From: Bacillota bacterium | Lineage (GTDB): Bacteria; Bacillota; Clostridia; Lachnospirales; Lachnospiraceae | NCBI GenBank assembly: GCA_023409535.1 | Contig: JAEYGZ010000038.1 | Span: 248,001 to 312,000 of the forward strand | Reading direction: 5' to 3' | DNA: 64,000 bases | Shown: in pieces, positions 33,467 to 42,166 of the stretch | How positions within the stretch are numbered: the first letter of the stretch is position 1 | Layout of the letters: the number at the start of each line of letters is the position of its first letter | Made by a program: the position numbers and the translations under genes | The notes under the pieces: generated by a model | The model's input: only the letters and a program-made list of their open reading frames with translations | Databases searched by the model: none | What the model was told of the DNA's origin: nothing

Positions 33467-34654
33467 TTAAAGATACTTCTTTAATTCCTCTGCCTTGTCA
33501 ATACGCTCCCAGGGAAGATCCAGATCCAGTCTTCCAAAATGGCCGTAGGCTGCTGTCTGCTTGTAGATCGGTCTGCGCAGATTAAGCATCTTAATAATGC
33601 CTGCAGGACGAAGGTCAAAATGCTTACGAACGATCCTTACCAGCTCCTCCTCAGAAAGCTTTCCTGTTCCGAAGGTATCCAGCATAATGGAAGTAGGCTC
33701 TGCAACACCGATGGCATAAGATATCTGAATCTCACAGCGGTCCGCAAGACCTGCCGCTACAAGGTTCTTTGCAACATAACGCGCCGCATAGGATGCGGAA
33801 CGGTCTACCTTAGTGCTGTCCTTGCCGGAGAAGGCGCCGCCGCCGTGTCTCGCATAGCCGCCATAGGTATCTACGATGATCTTACGTCCGGTTAATCCGC
33901 TGTCCCCGTTGGGTCCGCCGATAACAAAGCGTCCGGTAGGGTTGATAAAGAATTTGGTCTTATCATCGATGAGTTCCTGAGGCAGTACCTCGTCTAATAC
34001 ATATTTCTTAACATCCTTACGAAGCTGCTCCGTGGTAACCTCCTCATTATGCTGTGTGGATAAAACCACCGCATTCAGATGGATGGGTCTGCCGTTTTCA
34101 TCATACTCTACCGTAACCTGGGACTTTCCGTCCGGACGAAGATAGCTTAAGGTTCCGTTCTTCCTTACCCTGGTCAACTGTCTTGTTAACTTATGTGCCA
34201 ATGAGATGGGATAAGGCATAAATTCCTCTGTCTCATTGGTTGCATAGCCGAACATCATTCCCTGATCGCCGGCGCCGATCTTTGAGAGCTCCTCATCCTC
34301 TGTCGTATGTTCCTTAACCTCAAGTGCTGTATCCACACCCAGTGCAATATCCTTGGACTGCTCATCCAACGCCACGATAACACCGCAGGTATTTGCGTCA
34401 AAGCCGTACTCGGAGCGATCATATCCAATCTCCCGGATCGTATCTCTGACAATCTTTTGAATATCAACATAGCCTTCCGTGGTGATCTCACCCATAACAA
34501 GCACCAGACCTGTTGTAATTGCCGTCTCACAAGCAACCCTGCTCATGGGATCCTGTTCTAATAATGCATCCAGAACCGCATCCGACACCTGATCACAGAT
34601 TTTATCCGGGTGTCCCTCGGTTACAGATTCTGATGTAAATAATCTCTTCTGCAT
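33467..34654 (-). CDS. metK: S-adenosylmethionine synthetase
   Basis: 395 aa, standard size. It makes SAM from methionine and ATP. The markers are FTSESVTEGHPDKICDQVSDA (N-terminal, with the catalytic His near 15), GAGDQGMMFGYA near 118, the glycine-rich loop GGGAFSGKDSTKVDRSAAY-type segment near 260 (GGGAFSGKD), and the PTSIMLDTFGT region. Start supported by AAAGGAGG. Under the SAM-I riboswitch, giving feedback control by its own product; it also supplies the methyltransferases and radical SAM enzymes in this window. Confidence 0.98.
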   Translation of the reverse strand: MQKRLFTSESVTEGHPDKICDQVSDAVLDALLEQDPMSRVACETAITTGLVLVMGEITTEGYVDIQKIVRDTIREIGYDRSEYGFDANTCGVIVALDEQSKDIALGVDTALEVKEHTTEDEELSKIGAGDQGMMFGYATNETEEFMPYPISLAHKLTRQLTRVRKNGTLSYLRPDGKSQVTVEYDENGRPIHLNAVVLSTQHNEEVTTEQLRKDVKKYVLDEVLPQELIDDKTKFFINPTGRFVIGGPNGDSGLTGRKIIVDTYGGYARHGGGAFSGKDSTKVDRSASYAARYVAKNLVAAGLADRCEIQISYAIGVAEPTSIMLDTFGTGKLSEEELVRIVRKHFDLRPAGIIKMLNLRRPIYKQTAAYGHFGRLDLDLPWERIDKAEELKKYL

Positions 34655-34684
34655 AATATCCTCCTTTCAAATTCGAAAAAAAAG

Positions 34685-34823
34685 AAGTCCGCAATATGCG
34701 GACTTGATAATAAAGTTAATCAAATCCTCTTATTGTTCGATTACTCGCTCAGGTTGGCACCTTCCAATACTGGGGTTGCCGTGACTTCATAGAGCCTTTA
34801 CTCTCCGTCACTCTGAATAAGAG
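34685..34823 (-). promoter_or_regulatory. SAM-I (S-box) riboswitch of metK
   Basis: Minus strand. The aptamer spans 34823-34727: outer stem CTCTTATT with AATAAGAG, then CAGAGTGACGGAG, the conserved ATGAAGTCACGGCAACC, and AAGGTGCCAACCTGAGCGA. It is followed by an intrinsic terminator with arms AAGTCCGC and GCGGACTT (34685-34705) and a T-run. SAM binding should promote termination and turn off metK. Confidence 0.96.
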
Positions 34824-34863
34824 AAATGTTAATGTATGAAATTGTCGTAACATGCAACATTAG

Positions 34864-34891
34864 AATATAACAAAAAGCAAGCCTTCGTCAA
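34864..34891 (-). promoter_or_regulatory. Promoter of the metK leader
   Basis: Minus strand TTGACG, 16-nt spacer, TATATT, upstream of the S-box aptamer. Confidence 0.55.
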
Positions 34892-34915
34892 GTGAATTTT
34901 TCATTCTTCAGAAAA

Positions 34916-36214
34916 TCAGCTTACCTTCAATTTAAATCTTCTGATTGCCTTCATATCGGCTGAATCCACTTTTACCATTAAAGCGCCCAGCTGCTGCATC
35001 TTATCTTCAAAACGTTCATAGCCGCGTTCAATAAATTCAATATTCTCTACTACGGTATATCCGTCTGCCATCAGGCCGGCCATCACAAGCGCGACTCCGC
35101 CGCGAAGATCCGGAGCAGTTATGCTGGCACCGGTGAATCTTTCGACGCCTTCTATAATCGCCGTATTGCCTTCTACCTTAATGGAAGCACCCATGCGGGT
35201 TAATTCGTCAACATACTTAAAGCGGTTTTCAAAAATACTTTCCGTCACAATACTGGTTCCTTTGGAGATTGCCAAGAGCGTTGTCATCTGGGGCTGCATA
35301 TCGGTCAGGAAACCGGGATAAACCAAAGTCTTCACATGGGAATTGCCCAACCGTCTGTCGGCTTTCACACGGACCGCATCATCAAATTCCTCCACCTGTG
35401 CGCCGATCTCCAGCAGCTTCGCTGTAAACGCCTCCAGGTGTTTCGGAATAACATTTCTAATCAGGATATCCCCTTTTGTGGCAGCTGCAGCAAACATAAA
35501 GGTACCAGCTTCAATCTGGTCCGGTATAATAGAATATTCACTTCCATGCAATTTGGGTACACCTTTGATACGGATAACATCCGTACCTGCCCCCTTGATA
35601 TTCGCGCCCATACTGTTTAAGAAGTTAGCGACATCTACAACATGCGGCTCCTTAGAGGAGTTTTCAAGAATCGTCTGCCCCTCTGCAAGGCAGGCAGCCA
35701 GCATAACATTAATGGTTGCCCCTACACTGGAGCAGTCAAAATAAATATGCGCACCGGCGAGGTTTTCCGCCTCTGCGCAAATCATACCATGTTCAATCTT
35801 AACCCTTGCACCGAGAGCCTCAAATCCTTTGATATGCTGATCAATGGGCCTGCTGCCGATATTACAGCCACCCGGCAGGGCCACCTTGGCTCCCTTGAAT
35901 TTACCCAGCAGCGCCCCCACAAGATAATAGGAAGCACGGATTTTTCTGACATAATCAAAATCAACATCTACCGTATCAATTTTACTTGCATTAATCTTAA
36001 TCGTATTACGATTGATGCGGTCAACCTTGGCACCAATGTCCTCTATTGCCTGTAATAATATATCTATATCTCCGATGTCGGGTACATTTTCTATTTTAAC
36101 AGTTTCGTCGGTCATTACGGCCGCAGCGATGATCCCCAGTGCTGCATTTTTATAACCGCTGATCGTTACCTCTCCCACAAGCGGCTTTCCGCCTTTAATA
36201 ATATACTGCTCCAT
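34916..36214 (-). CDS. murA: UDP-N-acetylglucosamine 1-carboxyvinyltransferase
   Basis: 432 aa. First committed step of peptidoglycan synthesis: transfer of enolpyruvate from PEP to UDP-GlcNAc; target of fosfomycin. EPSP-synthase-like double domain. The active-site Cys is C117 in LPGGCNIGSRP, so the fosfomycin-sensitive Cys form is present. K22 and N23 in SGYKNAALG, and the closing region RGGVALVMAGLMADG are family residues. Start behind AGAGGTG. Firmicutes usually carry two MurA genes; whether this is the main or second copy cannot be told from the window. Confidence 0.97.
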   Translation of the reverse strand: MEQYIIKGGKPLVGEVTISGYKNAALGIIAAAVMTDETVKIENVPDIGDIDILLQAIEDIGAKVDRINRNTIKINASKIDTVDVDFDYVRKIRASYYLVGALLGKFKGAKVALPGGCNIGSRPIDQHIKGFEALGARVKIEHGMICAEAENLAGAHIYFDCSSVGATINVMLAACLAEGQTILENSSKEPHVVDVANFLNSMGANIKGAGTDVIRIKGVPKLHGSEYSIIPDQIEAGTFMFAAAATKGDILIRNVIPKHLEAFTAKLLEIGAQVEEFDDAVRVKADRRLGNSHVKTLVYPGFLTDMQPQMTTLLAISKGTSIVTESIFENRFKYVDELTRMGASIKVEGNTAIIEGVERFTGASITAPDLRGGVALVMAGLMADGYTVVENIEFIERGYERFEDKMQQLGALMVKVDSADMKAIRRFKLKVS

Positions 36215-36303
36215 TGCACACCTCTATAATTTTATCGAACTTACGTTGTTAATATTGCATATAAAACTAGTTAATATTTTGTTAAATTTTTATCGCTACT
36301 CTG

Positions 36304-36331
36304 ATTATACCACAAAGTTATGGTTTGTAAA
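36304..36331 (-). promoter_or_regulatory. Promoter of murA
   Basis: Minus strand TTTACA, 16-nt spacer, TATAAT; the remaining leader to the start codon is about 90 bp and AT-rich. Confidence 0.55.
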
Positions 36332-36501
36332 TACACATTTTTCCCAGTCTCCTTTCCATATCATGCTAATAAGAAATATTGCCTACACGCTTCTCATACT
36401 TATATTTTAAGTAACAAACGCTTTTATATGCGTTAAAATTAATATAATACTGTAGGAAAATACACATGATTTTACCTTTGAAGCCGCTTGTATCTAAATA
36501 G

Positions 36502-36529
36502 TTGAAGTTTCAAATATTTATGCTATAAT
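36502..36529 (+). promoter_or_regulatory. Promoter of the Ig-like gene
   Basis: TTGAAG, 16-nt spacer, TATAAT preceded by TGC (extended -10). It lies about 90 bp before the start codon. The stretch 36332-36501 between the two divergent promoters is AT-rich with nothing else seen. Confidence 0.6.
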
Positions 36530-36618
36530 GTTACTAAATGAGACTTATTATAATCAGTTTCAAACCAATTTGCGGATAACCTTTTAAATATACAAGCGAT
36601 ATGGATGGAGATGATCTT

Positions 36619-36960
36619 ATGGCTACCAATTATTTAACAATTGAAGCAGTAGAAGGCAGTGTAAAAAACCGTGTAAAGCAGAGTCTAAAATTTAAAACCG
36701 GTAATTTCGTTTGGAGGATTAAATTCACCGCACCACTCAATCCCTCAACCGTAAATAACCGCAACCTGTATGTAACCTCACTCAATATGGTTCCTCTGGC
36801 CACAAACATACGTTATAATACGGTGGATAATTGTATTGAGATTGAACCGCTTGCTCCCTATGGTAAAAATGAGTCCTATCTGCTCCACGTGTCCTCCAAT
36901 GTAAAATCAAAAAAAGGACAAAAGCTTCCAAACGATATTACAATTCAATTTAAGCTGTAA
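36619..36960 (+). CDS. Small Ig-like (SbsA-type) domain protein
   Basis: 113 aa from the ATG at 36619, chosen because TGGAGATG precedes it; an in-frame ATG 18 bp upstream has no site. The sequence looks like one SbsA-type Ig-like domain: WRIKFTAPLNPSTVNNRNLYV is the usual F-s-x-p-l-d-p-s-T-v-n-x-x-N-i-Y-V strand pattern, and SYLLHVSSNVKSKKGQKLPN the closing I-x-x-x-i-k-s-x-x-G-x-x-L. These domains normally occur in large surface proteins; here there is no signal peptide or anchor, so a cytosolic or chaperoned role is possible. It converges on the TPR/AAA gene. Confidence 0.75.
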   Translation: MATNYLTIEAVEGSVKNRVKQSLKFKTGNFVWRIKFTAPLNPSTVNNRNLYVTSLNMVPLATNIRYNTVDNCIEIEPLAPYGKNESYLLHVSSNVKSKKGQKLPNDITIQFKL

Positions 36961-36966
36961 CTTATC

Positions 36967-37014
36967 AGGTTGTGCCAAGCGTACCTGTACGCCATGATGA
37001 TGCAGGCACAACCT
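36967..37014 (+). terminator. Terminator of the Ig-like gene
   Basis: AGGTTGTGCC and GGCACAACCT, perfect 10-bp arms with a 28-nt loop, then TTTAAT on the plus strand. Confidence 0.8.
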
Positions 37015-37045
37015 TTTAATAATTATATTATTCCCTGCGAAGCGC

Positions 37046-38407
37046 TTATGTTAAATCAATTCGGTTTTTAAATAAATCCACCAATTTCGGATTACCCATG
37101 AAAAGCTTCTCTGCATCGTTCCGATTATCTTCAAGGATAACCGCTATATTTTCCCATAAAGTATGACATAAATCAATCAGACCATCTATGGCAGCCGCCT
37201 GCAGATTACCTGCATGCTCAACTACAAGACAGCAGTCTATTAAAGTATCCTTCTTCAAAGAAAGATCAATTGTATTCAGCTTCTGCGCATCAATCTTTGC
37301 AATTCTGGAGGATCTTAATCTTCCTGTCTCATACAGAAACATGGTAATATCCTTCGCCAGCGAAGTCTTGCCGGAGCCGGTCTCGCCGGTAATTATCAAT
37401 CTGACAGGTTCACCGTTCTCATCAATGATATCTTCCAGCATCTCCACGATTTGTGTTCTTATACCGGCATCAAGCAGAAAATCACCAAAGATTGCGTTCA
37501 AATCAAGCTCAAGTCCTTCCGCTATGGCATTCAGTCTGCTGTCGCATTCATCGGTATCAAGGATAGCTTCTATCCCTTCAATCCGGAATTCTTCTATGTA
37601 TTCCTCTGCAGCCACAGACCCTGTCAAATCATCGTCTTCCATGCTGATTTCTGCCGGCATGGAATCCACGGGTTCGTCTTCCATTGTTTCCGAAGCTGCT
37701 TCTATGTATGTTTCTTCCTGGCTGCTAAAGTCTTCCTGCCTATGGTCATCCGCCGGCTCATTTTCCTGTGTGGCAATTTCATTATTATTCCCTGCCGCTC
37801 TGCGCTTTAAGTCCTCCATGATTCTTTCTTTATCCGTTTCACCGGAAAAATATGACTTAAGTATCTTGGCTTTTTCCACATAGGGACCTTCGCCAAACCA
37901 TAATATAATGTCGGAGCATTCCTTGATACACTCCTTATCCATACCTGCCTTGTAATAGGTCTTGGCCAGCTCATATGCCCATTTTTCCATATATTCCGAT
38001 GTTTTTAACGTCTCCAGCGTCTCAATCAGCTTTTCATAGGGTACGCCCTTAAGCTTGTCGATTTTATACCGGAAGATATACTTATAGAAATCCCTCGGAG
38101 CAGCCTTTTGATACTCCACAAGGTAATACTGGGCATCCTCAAGACTATTGGACTTGATGGACAGATCCACAAGCTGGTACAGTGATTTTCTGGTTTTTGT
38201 TTTTTCATATATTTTATGATAAAGCTGCGCCGCTTCCTCGTATCTTTCGTTTCCTGCATAGACCTCCGCAATCAGGCTTAGGTCTGACATGTTCTTGATC
38301 TTCTTTATCACAATCGTTTCCAGAATTTTCATTGCTGACTGCAGATCGTCTTCTTCCACGCGTCTGCGCATTGCTTCTATTTTGACAATGTTATCATAGC
38401 TTCCCAT
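37046..38407 (-). CDS. TPR protein with a C-terminal degenerate AAA-type ATPase core
   Basis: 453 aa. Residues 1 to about 205 are helical repeats of TPR type (for example DAQYYLVEYQKAAPRDFYKY). Residues 206-280 are an acidic, Ser/Thr-rich linker. The C-terminal ~170 residues hold a perfect P-loop GETGSGKT at 341-348, a strand CLVVEH (393-398) where Walker B would read hhhhDE, IAVILEDN near 421 as a sensor-1-like strand, and NPKLVDLFKNRIDL at the end, which recalls CbbX/SpoVK AAA proteins. The small domain is missing, so hydrolysis is doubtful. It lies next to the cNMP-domain gene on the same strand and probably works with it. Confidence 0.75.
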   Translation of the reverse strand: MGSYDNIVKIEAMRRRVEEDDLQSAMKILETIVIKKIKNMSDLSLIAEVYAGNERYEEAAQLYHKIYEKTKTRKSLYQLVDLSIKSNSLEDAQYYLVEYQKAAPRDFYKYIFRYKIDKLKGVPYEKLIETLETLKTSEYMEKWAYELAKTYYKAGMDKECIKECSDIILWFGEGPYVEKAKILKSYFSGETDKERIMEDLKRRAAGNNNEIATQENEPADDHRQEDFSSQEETYIEAASETMEDEPVDSMPAEISMEDDDLTGSVAAEEYIEEFRIEGIEAILDTDECDSRLNAIAEGLELDLNAIFGDFLLDAGIRTQIVEMLEDIIDENGEPVRLIITGETGSGKTSLAKDITMFLYETGRLRSSRIAKIDAQKLNTIDLSLKKDTLIDCCLVVEHAGNLQAAAIDGLIDLCHTLWENIAVILEDNRNDAEKLFMGNPKLVDLFKNRIDLT

Positions 38408-38562
38408 GTTACAACCTCCTTTGTAAATTCACCATCACTGACTGCAATTATCTTAGGTTTATTTTTCCTTTTTTTATTTTTCACTATCTCTATAATACTA
38501 TCATTTCTCATTTAATAAGACAAGTGCAAAGCACTGGAAACTGTACAAACATCACGATGTAT

Positions 38563-38607
38563 GAAAAGTTGCCTTAAGCAGTGATTGACTGCTTAAGGCA
38601 ACTTTTC
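38563..38607 (-). terminator. Long perfect hairpin terminator after the cNMP-domain gene
   Basis: Two perfect 20-bp arms (38563-38582 and 38588-38607) with a 5-nt loop. The arms end in GAAAAG / CTTTTC, so each strand has its own short T-run. It separates the cNMP-domain gene from the TPR/AAA gene. Confidence 0.85.
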
Positions 38608-38622
38608 GTATTATTCCGGTCT

Positions 38623-40959
38623 CTATGTTTCTTTATGGTAGGTCAGTGTATCAGCAAGCTCCTGGGTGATCTCGATATTATCCTTTTGCAGCATACGATA
38701 TCTGCCTTCAATCTCTCTGACCTTCTTCTGCTTCTCGCGGTAAAATCTTGCCATCGCCTCTTCAAATGCCGGCTGAAGCTTAATTTGATCACGAATCTCC
38801 TTTGCAAACGGACAATAGGTGGCCATCATTTCCCTGACAGGTTTATTCAGCTTCATAGCACCTGATGCCTCATAATGGATCCATTGTTCATAGTCAATGA
38901 CAAAGATCTCTCTGTTATTGTTACGGCCCTTTTGGATCTGGAGCTTGATTCTCTCTTTCTTTTCCTCTGAAAGCTCTTTATTCTTACGGTAGAATTGGAG
39001 ATAGTCGCTATATTCGGAGGTAAGTGATTTATGCTGGATATCATTCCATGCGGCGCCCTCAATGGTACGGCAGAGCTCCCAGCGGTATCTGCCGAATACC
39101 TTAGTAAGCAGCACCTTCAGATTAATCTCCGTAAAGCTGGGAAGCAGAAAGCGGGCGGGTGTATCACGGCGCTTACCGGAGATCTCCTGCCACATAATTC
39201 CGTTGAGACCGATGGTTGGCATCAATACGATGTCCGGATATACACGCTTTATAATGTATTCCTTTACGATATTTTTCTCCTGATTGGTGTAAAGAAGCTC
39301 GCGATCGAATACCGAGTAATCGATTTTCATGATTGCTTCCATAGTCTCTACAATCTTACCGGGTGTCACATAAAACTTCTCGATATTACTCGACCACATA
39401 TCCTTATGTAATACAGGTACGAAGCTGGTAATCTGTCCATTGACCGTACGATTATTCATACGGAACATATTCTGGACCTCATATTCAACCTTCTTCTTTT
39501 GATCCGTAAGCCGCTGCTGTGCTTCCTTCTCGGTAATTTGATTTTGCTTACGGAGGCTTGTTACATTTTCATGATATTCCAAGTCAAATTCATTCTTGGA
39601 GGGCTCTTTCCTGCCTTCATAAATCATTGTCAGCCAAGTCTTAATATTATAGATACCGACCTGACTCAGATTTTTTTCATCCTCTTTCAAAAAATAAATG
39701 GAAAGCAGCTGATCGTTGGTCAGAAGCTTCTCATCTGCAAAACCATACTTAAGGAACATGTCCACAATACGCGGAGGTTTCTTCTCTTTTACGGCTCTCA
39801 TAAACATGGGGAAATAAATCTTGTAGTGATTATCTGCAATTTTTCTTCTCATGCTTCTGACATGGTCATCTGCTGAAGTTTTATCCTTAACATGAACAAA
39901 ATCCTGCATGGCCGTGTTCATTTCCTCGGCAAGGCTGCCTTCAATCCCGGCATAGGCTAAAAGCTTTACAAAGCTGTCCTTCATCTCTTCCAAAGCATTT
40001 TGGGTATCCTCTTTGGAATATTTCAGCATGGTCTCCGAACTAACTTCACTTCCTTTGTTCTCACTGAGCAGAAGCTGATAGATCTCCTCCAGCTTCTTGC
40101 GGTCAGCCTTAAATCTCAGTCCCAGATAACGCTCGGTAAATACCTCCGCCTGATTAACCTGCTCCTTAATATCATCTAACAGCTCCATGATCTCGTTACC
40201 GGCACCCGTTGTATTATCCATTGAGATTGACATCTCTGCTATCATACGGTAGAGGCAGGTTTCACTGTCATCAAACAGGCATTCTGCCAGAGAGATATAT
40301 TCTGCAGCCAGATCCTTCAGGGTCTCCATTTGCTGGTTCACGATATTTACCTGATCCTCAACCTGGTATTGTGTTATGGCATTGCCATAAGAATAGAAGG
40401 TCTTTACCACCTCCAGGGGCAAGCTTCTGCATTCGGTATAATATCGAATTCTGTCTGAGATAAGCTCCAGATCTGTTTCCGCCAGCTCCAGCTGGGTAAA
40501 CCGTTCAGAAGTTCTTGCCTTAAAGCCTCTGCGTGATGCCATAGCCTGATATTTCATATAGCTGTCGGTCAAATACTGGCTTAATGCCTCCCTGTTCTTG
40601 ATCAACCCCTGATAGATCTGATCAAGGTCATTAATCAGCTTATAATAAGATGCCACCATGAACCCGTGATAATCCTTATTTACATTTAATATTGCTTCTA
40701 TCTCCTCAATCCGGTTAATTGGAAATACATATAAAAGCAAGTCGTCACCGGCCATATAAGTGCTGTTATATCTTCCAAGATACAAATCATTCAATCCCAG
40801 AAAGGATCCGGAGCCTGCTACAACCTTTGCTCCGTCGTTATATATCATTATACGGCCTTTTACGATCATTCCTATACTTGTAACAGGTTGTCCCTCCGTA
40901 TAAATGATGGTACCTTTTGAGATTTGGTTTACTGCGTTTGGATTCATTTTCAATTCCAT
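38623..40959 (-). CDS. Large protein with N-terminal cyclic-nucleotide-binding domain
   Basis: 778 aa from the ATG at 40959, behind AGGTGG. Residues about 12-115 form a Crp-type cNMP-binding beta-roll (ISKGTIIYTEGQPVTSIGMIVKGRIMIY), but the phosphate-binding cassette motif is not clear, so ligand binding is uncertain. No HTH follows. The middle (about 120-480) is helical. The C-terminal third is compact and conserved-looking: PDIVLMPTIGLNGIMWQEI, ARFLLPSFTE, RYRWELCRTIEGAAWNDI, then DYLQFYRKN and FVIDYEQWIHYEASG. I have the impression of the same C-terminus in other Clostridia and spirochaetes but know no function. No signal peptide or membrane helix, so cytosolic. Confidence 0.75.
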   Translation of the reverse strand: MELKMNPNAVNQISKGTIIYTEGQPVTSIGMIVKGRIMIYNDGAKVVAGSGSFLGLNDLYLGRYNSTYMAGDDLLLYVFPINRIEEIEAILNVNKDYHGFMVASYYKLINDLDQIYQGLIKNREALSQYLTDSYMKYQAMASRRGFKARTSERFTQLELAETDLELISDRIRYYTECRSLPLEVVKTFYSYGNAITQYQVEDQVNIVNQQMETLKDLAAEYISLAECLFDDSETCLYRMIAEMSISMDNTTGAGNEIMELLDDIKEQVNQAEVFTERYLGLRFKADRKKLEEIYQLLLSENKGSEVSSETMLKYSKEDTQNALEEMKDSFVKLLAYAGIEGSLAEEMNTAMQDFVHVKDKTSADDHVRSMRRKIADNHYKIYFPMFMRAVKEKKPPRIVDMFLKYGFADEKLLTNDQLLSIYFLKEDEKNLSQVGIYNIKTWLTMIYEGRKEPSKNEFDLEYHENVTSLRKQNQITEKEAQQRLTDQKKKVEYEVQNMFRMNNRTVNGQITSFVPVLHKDMWSSNIEKFYVTPGKIVETMEAIMKIDYSVFDRELLYTNQEKNIVKEYIIKRVYPDIVLMPTIGLNGIMWQEISGKRRDTPARFLLPSFTEINLKVLLTKVFGRYRWELCRTIEGAAWNDIQHKSLTSEYSDYLQFYRKNKELSEEKKERIKLQIQKGRNNNREIFVIDYEQWIHYEASGAMKLNKPVREMMATYCPFAKEIRDQIKLQPAFEEAMARFYREKQKKVREIEGRYRMLQKDNIEITQELADTLTYHKET

Positions 40960-41110
40960 GTCTGCACCACCTAGTTTAGCGTTTTCTTCAGTTATAGGCA
41001 TATTATATAACAAATTTATAGATACAGGAAGAAGAATGTGGCGTATTTCAGGCTTTTAGGACAAAATGCTTATAGGTATCTTCGGTACCACAGGCGTCGC
41101 CCAAATAATA

Positions 41111-41150
41111 AAAAAGGAACCTTTCAGCAAACTTGCAAAATGTTCCTTTT
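41111..41150 (-). terminator. Terminator of the SRP RNA gene
   Basis: AAAAGGAAC and GTTCCTTTT arms (41112-41120 and 41142-41150) on the minus strand, followed by TTTTTTATTAT. Confidence 0.8.
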
Positions 41151-41180
41151 ATTACCTGTTCTCAGTTTTTATTTTAATAT

Positions 41181-41442
41181 CCGTGCGTTCTGCTTCGAAT
41201 GCTTACCATAAGCGTTACCCTTACAGTTAACTCGGTCCAGGCAGCCTTACGGCACACAAGAGGTTTCGCTTAGTGCTGCTTCATTCCTGACCTGACACGG
41301 TTCACAAATTCCTGTTGCGTAAGACCCAAACGTCAACATCACTTATAAGGGGCGGCCCTACAGTAAGTCACCCTAGGCAGAACATCACCCCTGCTGTAGC
41401 GGATTGCAGGTACAGGGCACCGCTATCTCCCCGGCTGCACGG
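41181..41442 (-). ncRNA. ffs: Signal recognition particle RNA, large Gram-positive type
   Basis: About 262 nt. The ends pair as CCGTGC (5', 41442-41437) and GCACGG (3', 41186-41181). The universal SRP54-binding domain is present as GTCAGGTCAGGAATGAAGCA followed by GCACTAAGC, with the asymmetric loop and GGAA-type tetraloop positions. The length shows the full type with an Alu domain, as in Bacillus and clostridia. It is next to tadA, as in many Firmicutes. Confidence 0.93.
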
Positions 41443-41477
41443 AAATTTTATAACAATTTTACGCGCTTGTTAACGCT

Positions 41478-41550
41478 GCGCTGATGAAAGCGTTACGCTT
41501 GATAAAAGCGCCGCTCCTGATGATAAGCTGCTCTCCTGTTTAAGAGCTGT
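41478..41550. repeat. Imperfect 18-bp tandem repeat upstream of the SRP RNA
   Basis: TGAT recurs at 41482, 41500 and 41518 in an 18-bp frame (GCTGATGAAAGCG, GCTTGATAAAAGCG, CCTGATGATAAGC), with a weaker fourth copy. It lies between the tadA stop codon and the SRP RNA promoter region. Confidence 0.45.
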
Positions 41551-41582
41551 ATGCCAAGTATATAGCATACCGGAGAGGTTTG

Positions 41583-42062
41583 TCAACCCTCAAGCTTTTC
41601 CTTTTCCTTCTTATTTCGTATTCGAAGATTTTTAAAGAATTCCTGCAGTACTTCGGTGCATTCCCGCTCCAGAACTCCGGTCTCAAGCTCTACCTGATGA
41701 TTAAATTCTTTCATTTGTAACAGATTTAAAATGGAACCGGCACAGCCGGCTTTGGGATTCATGGTTCCGACCACGACTTTTTTGATTCGTGCCTGTACAA
41801 TCGCACCGGAGCACATCTGGCAGGGCTCCAGGGTAACATACATAACACAGTCCTCCAGGCGCCAATCCCCCATCGCTTTGCTTGCCTTTTCAATGGCAAG
41901 CAGTTCCGCATGGGCAAGCGTGGTCTTCTTCGTATTACGTTTATTATATCCTCTGCCAATGATTTTATCCTGATAGACGATTACGCAGCCAATCGGGACC
42001 TCTCCCAGCCGAATTGCCTTCCTTGCCTGCTTCAGTGCTTCTCTCATATATTTTTCATTCAT
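41583..42062 (-). CDS. tadA: tRNA-specific adenosine deaminase
   Basis: 159 aa. Converts A34 to inosine in the anticodon of tRNA-Arg(ACG). The zinc-deaminase motif is intact: H51-A-E53 and P80-C81-x-x-C84 (LEPCQMC). Residues NPKAGCAGSILNLL further on match TadA rather than cytidine or guanine deaminases. Start supported by AAGGAAC. A single gene, with SRP RNA downstream. Confidence 0.95.
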   Translation of the reverse strand: MNEKYMREALKQARKAIRLGEVPIGCVIVYQDKIIGRGYNKRNTKKTTLAHAELLAIEKASKAMGDWRLEDCVMYVTLEPCQMCSGAIVQARIKKVVVGTMNPKAGCAGSILNLLQMKEFNHQVELETGVLERECTEVLQEFFKNLRIRNKKEKEKLEG

Positions 42063-42166
42063 CTTGTTTCAAGTTCCTTTATACTGGACTAGTACCCTGC
42101 GATTTGGTATAGTAATCCTATGAATTTGTCTTAACAATTCTATCATAACATAGATGAGGTGACAAT

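Noticed and set aside
37188..37883. 231-aa Ser-rich open frame on the plus strand
   Set aside because: Antisense to the TPR/AAA gene. Its Ser/Ile-rich composition mirrors Glu/Asp codons of the real gene and there is no ribosome site.
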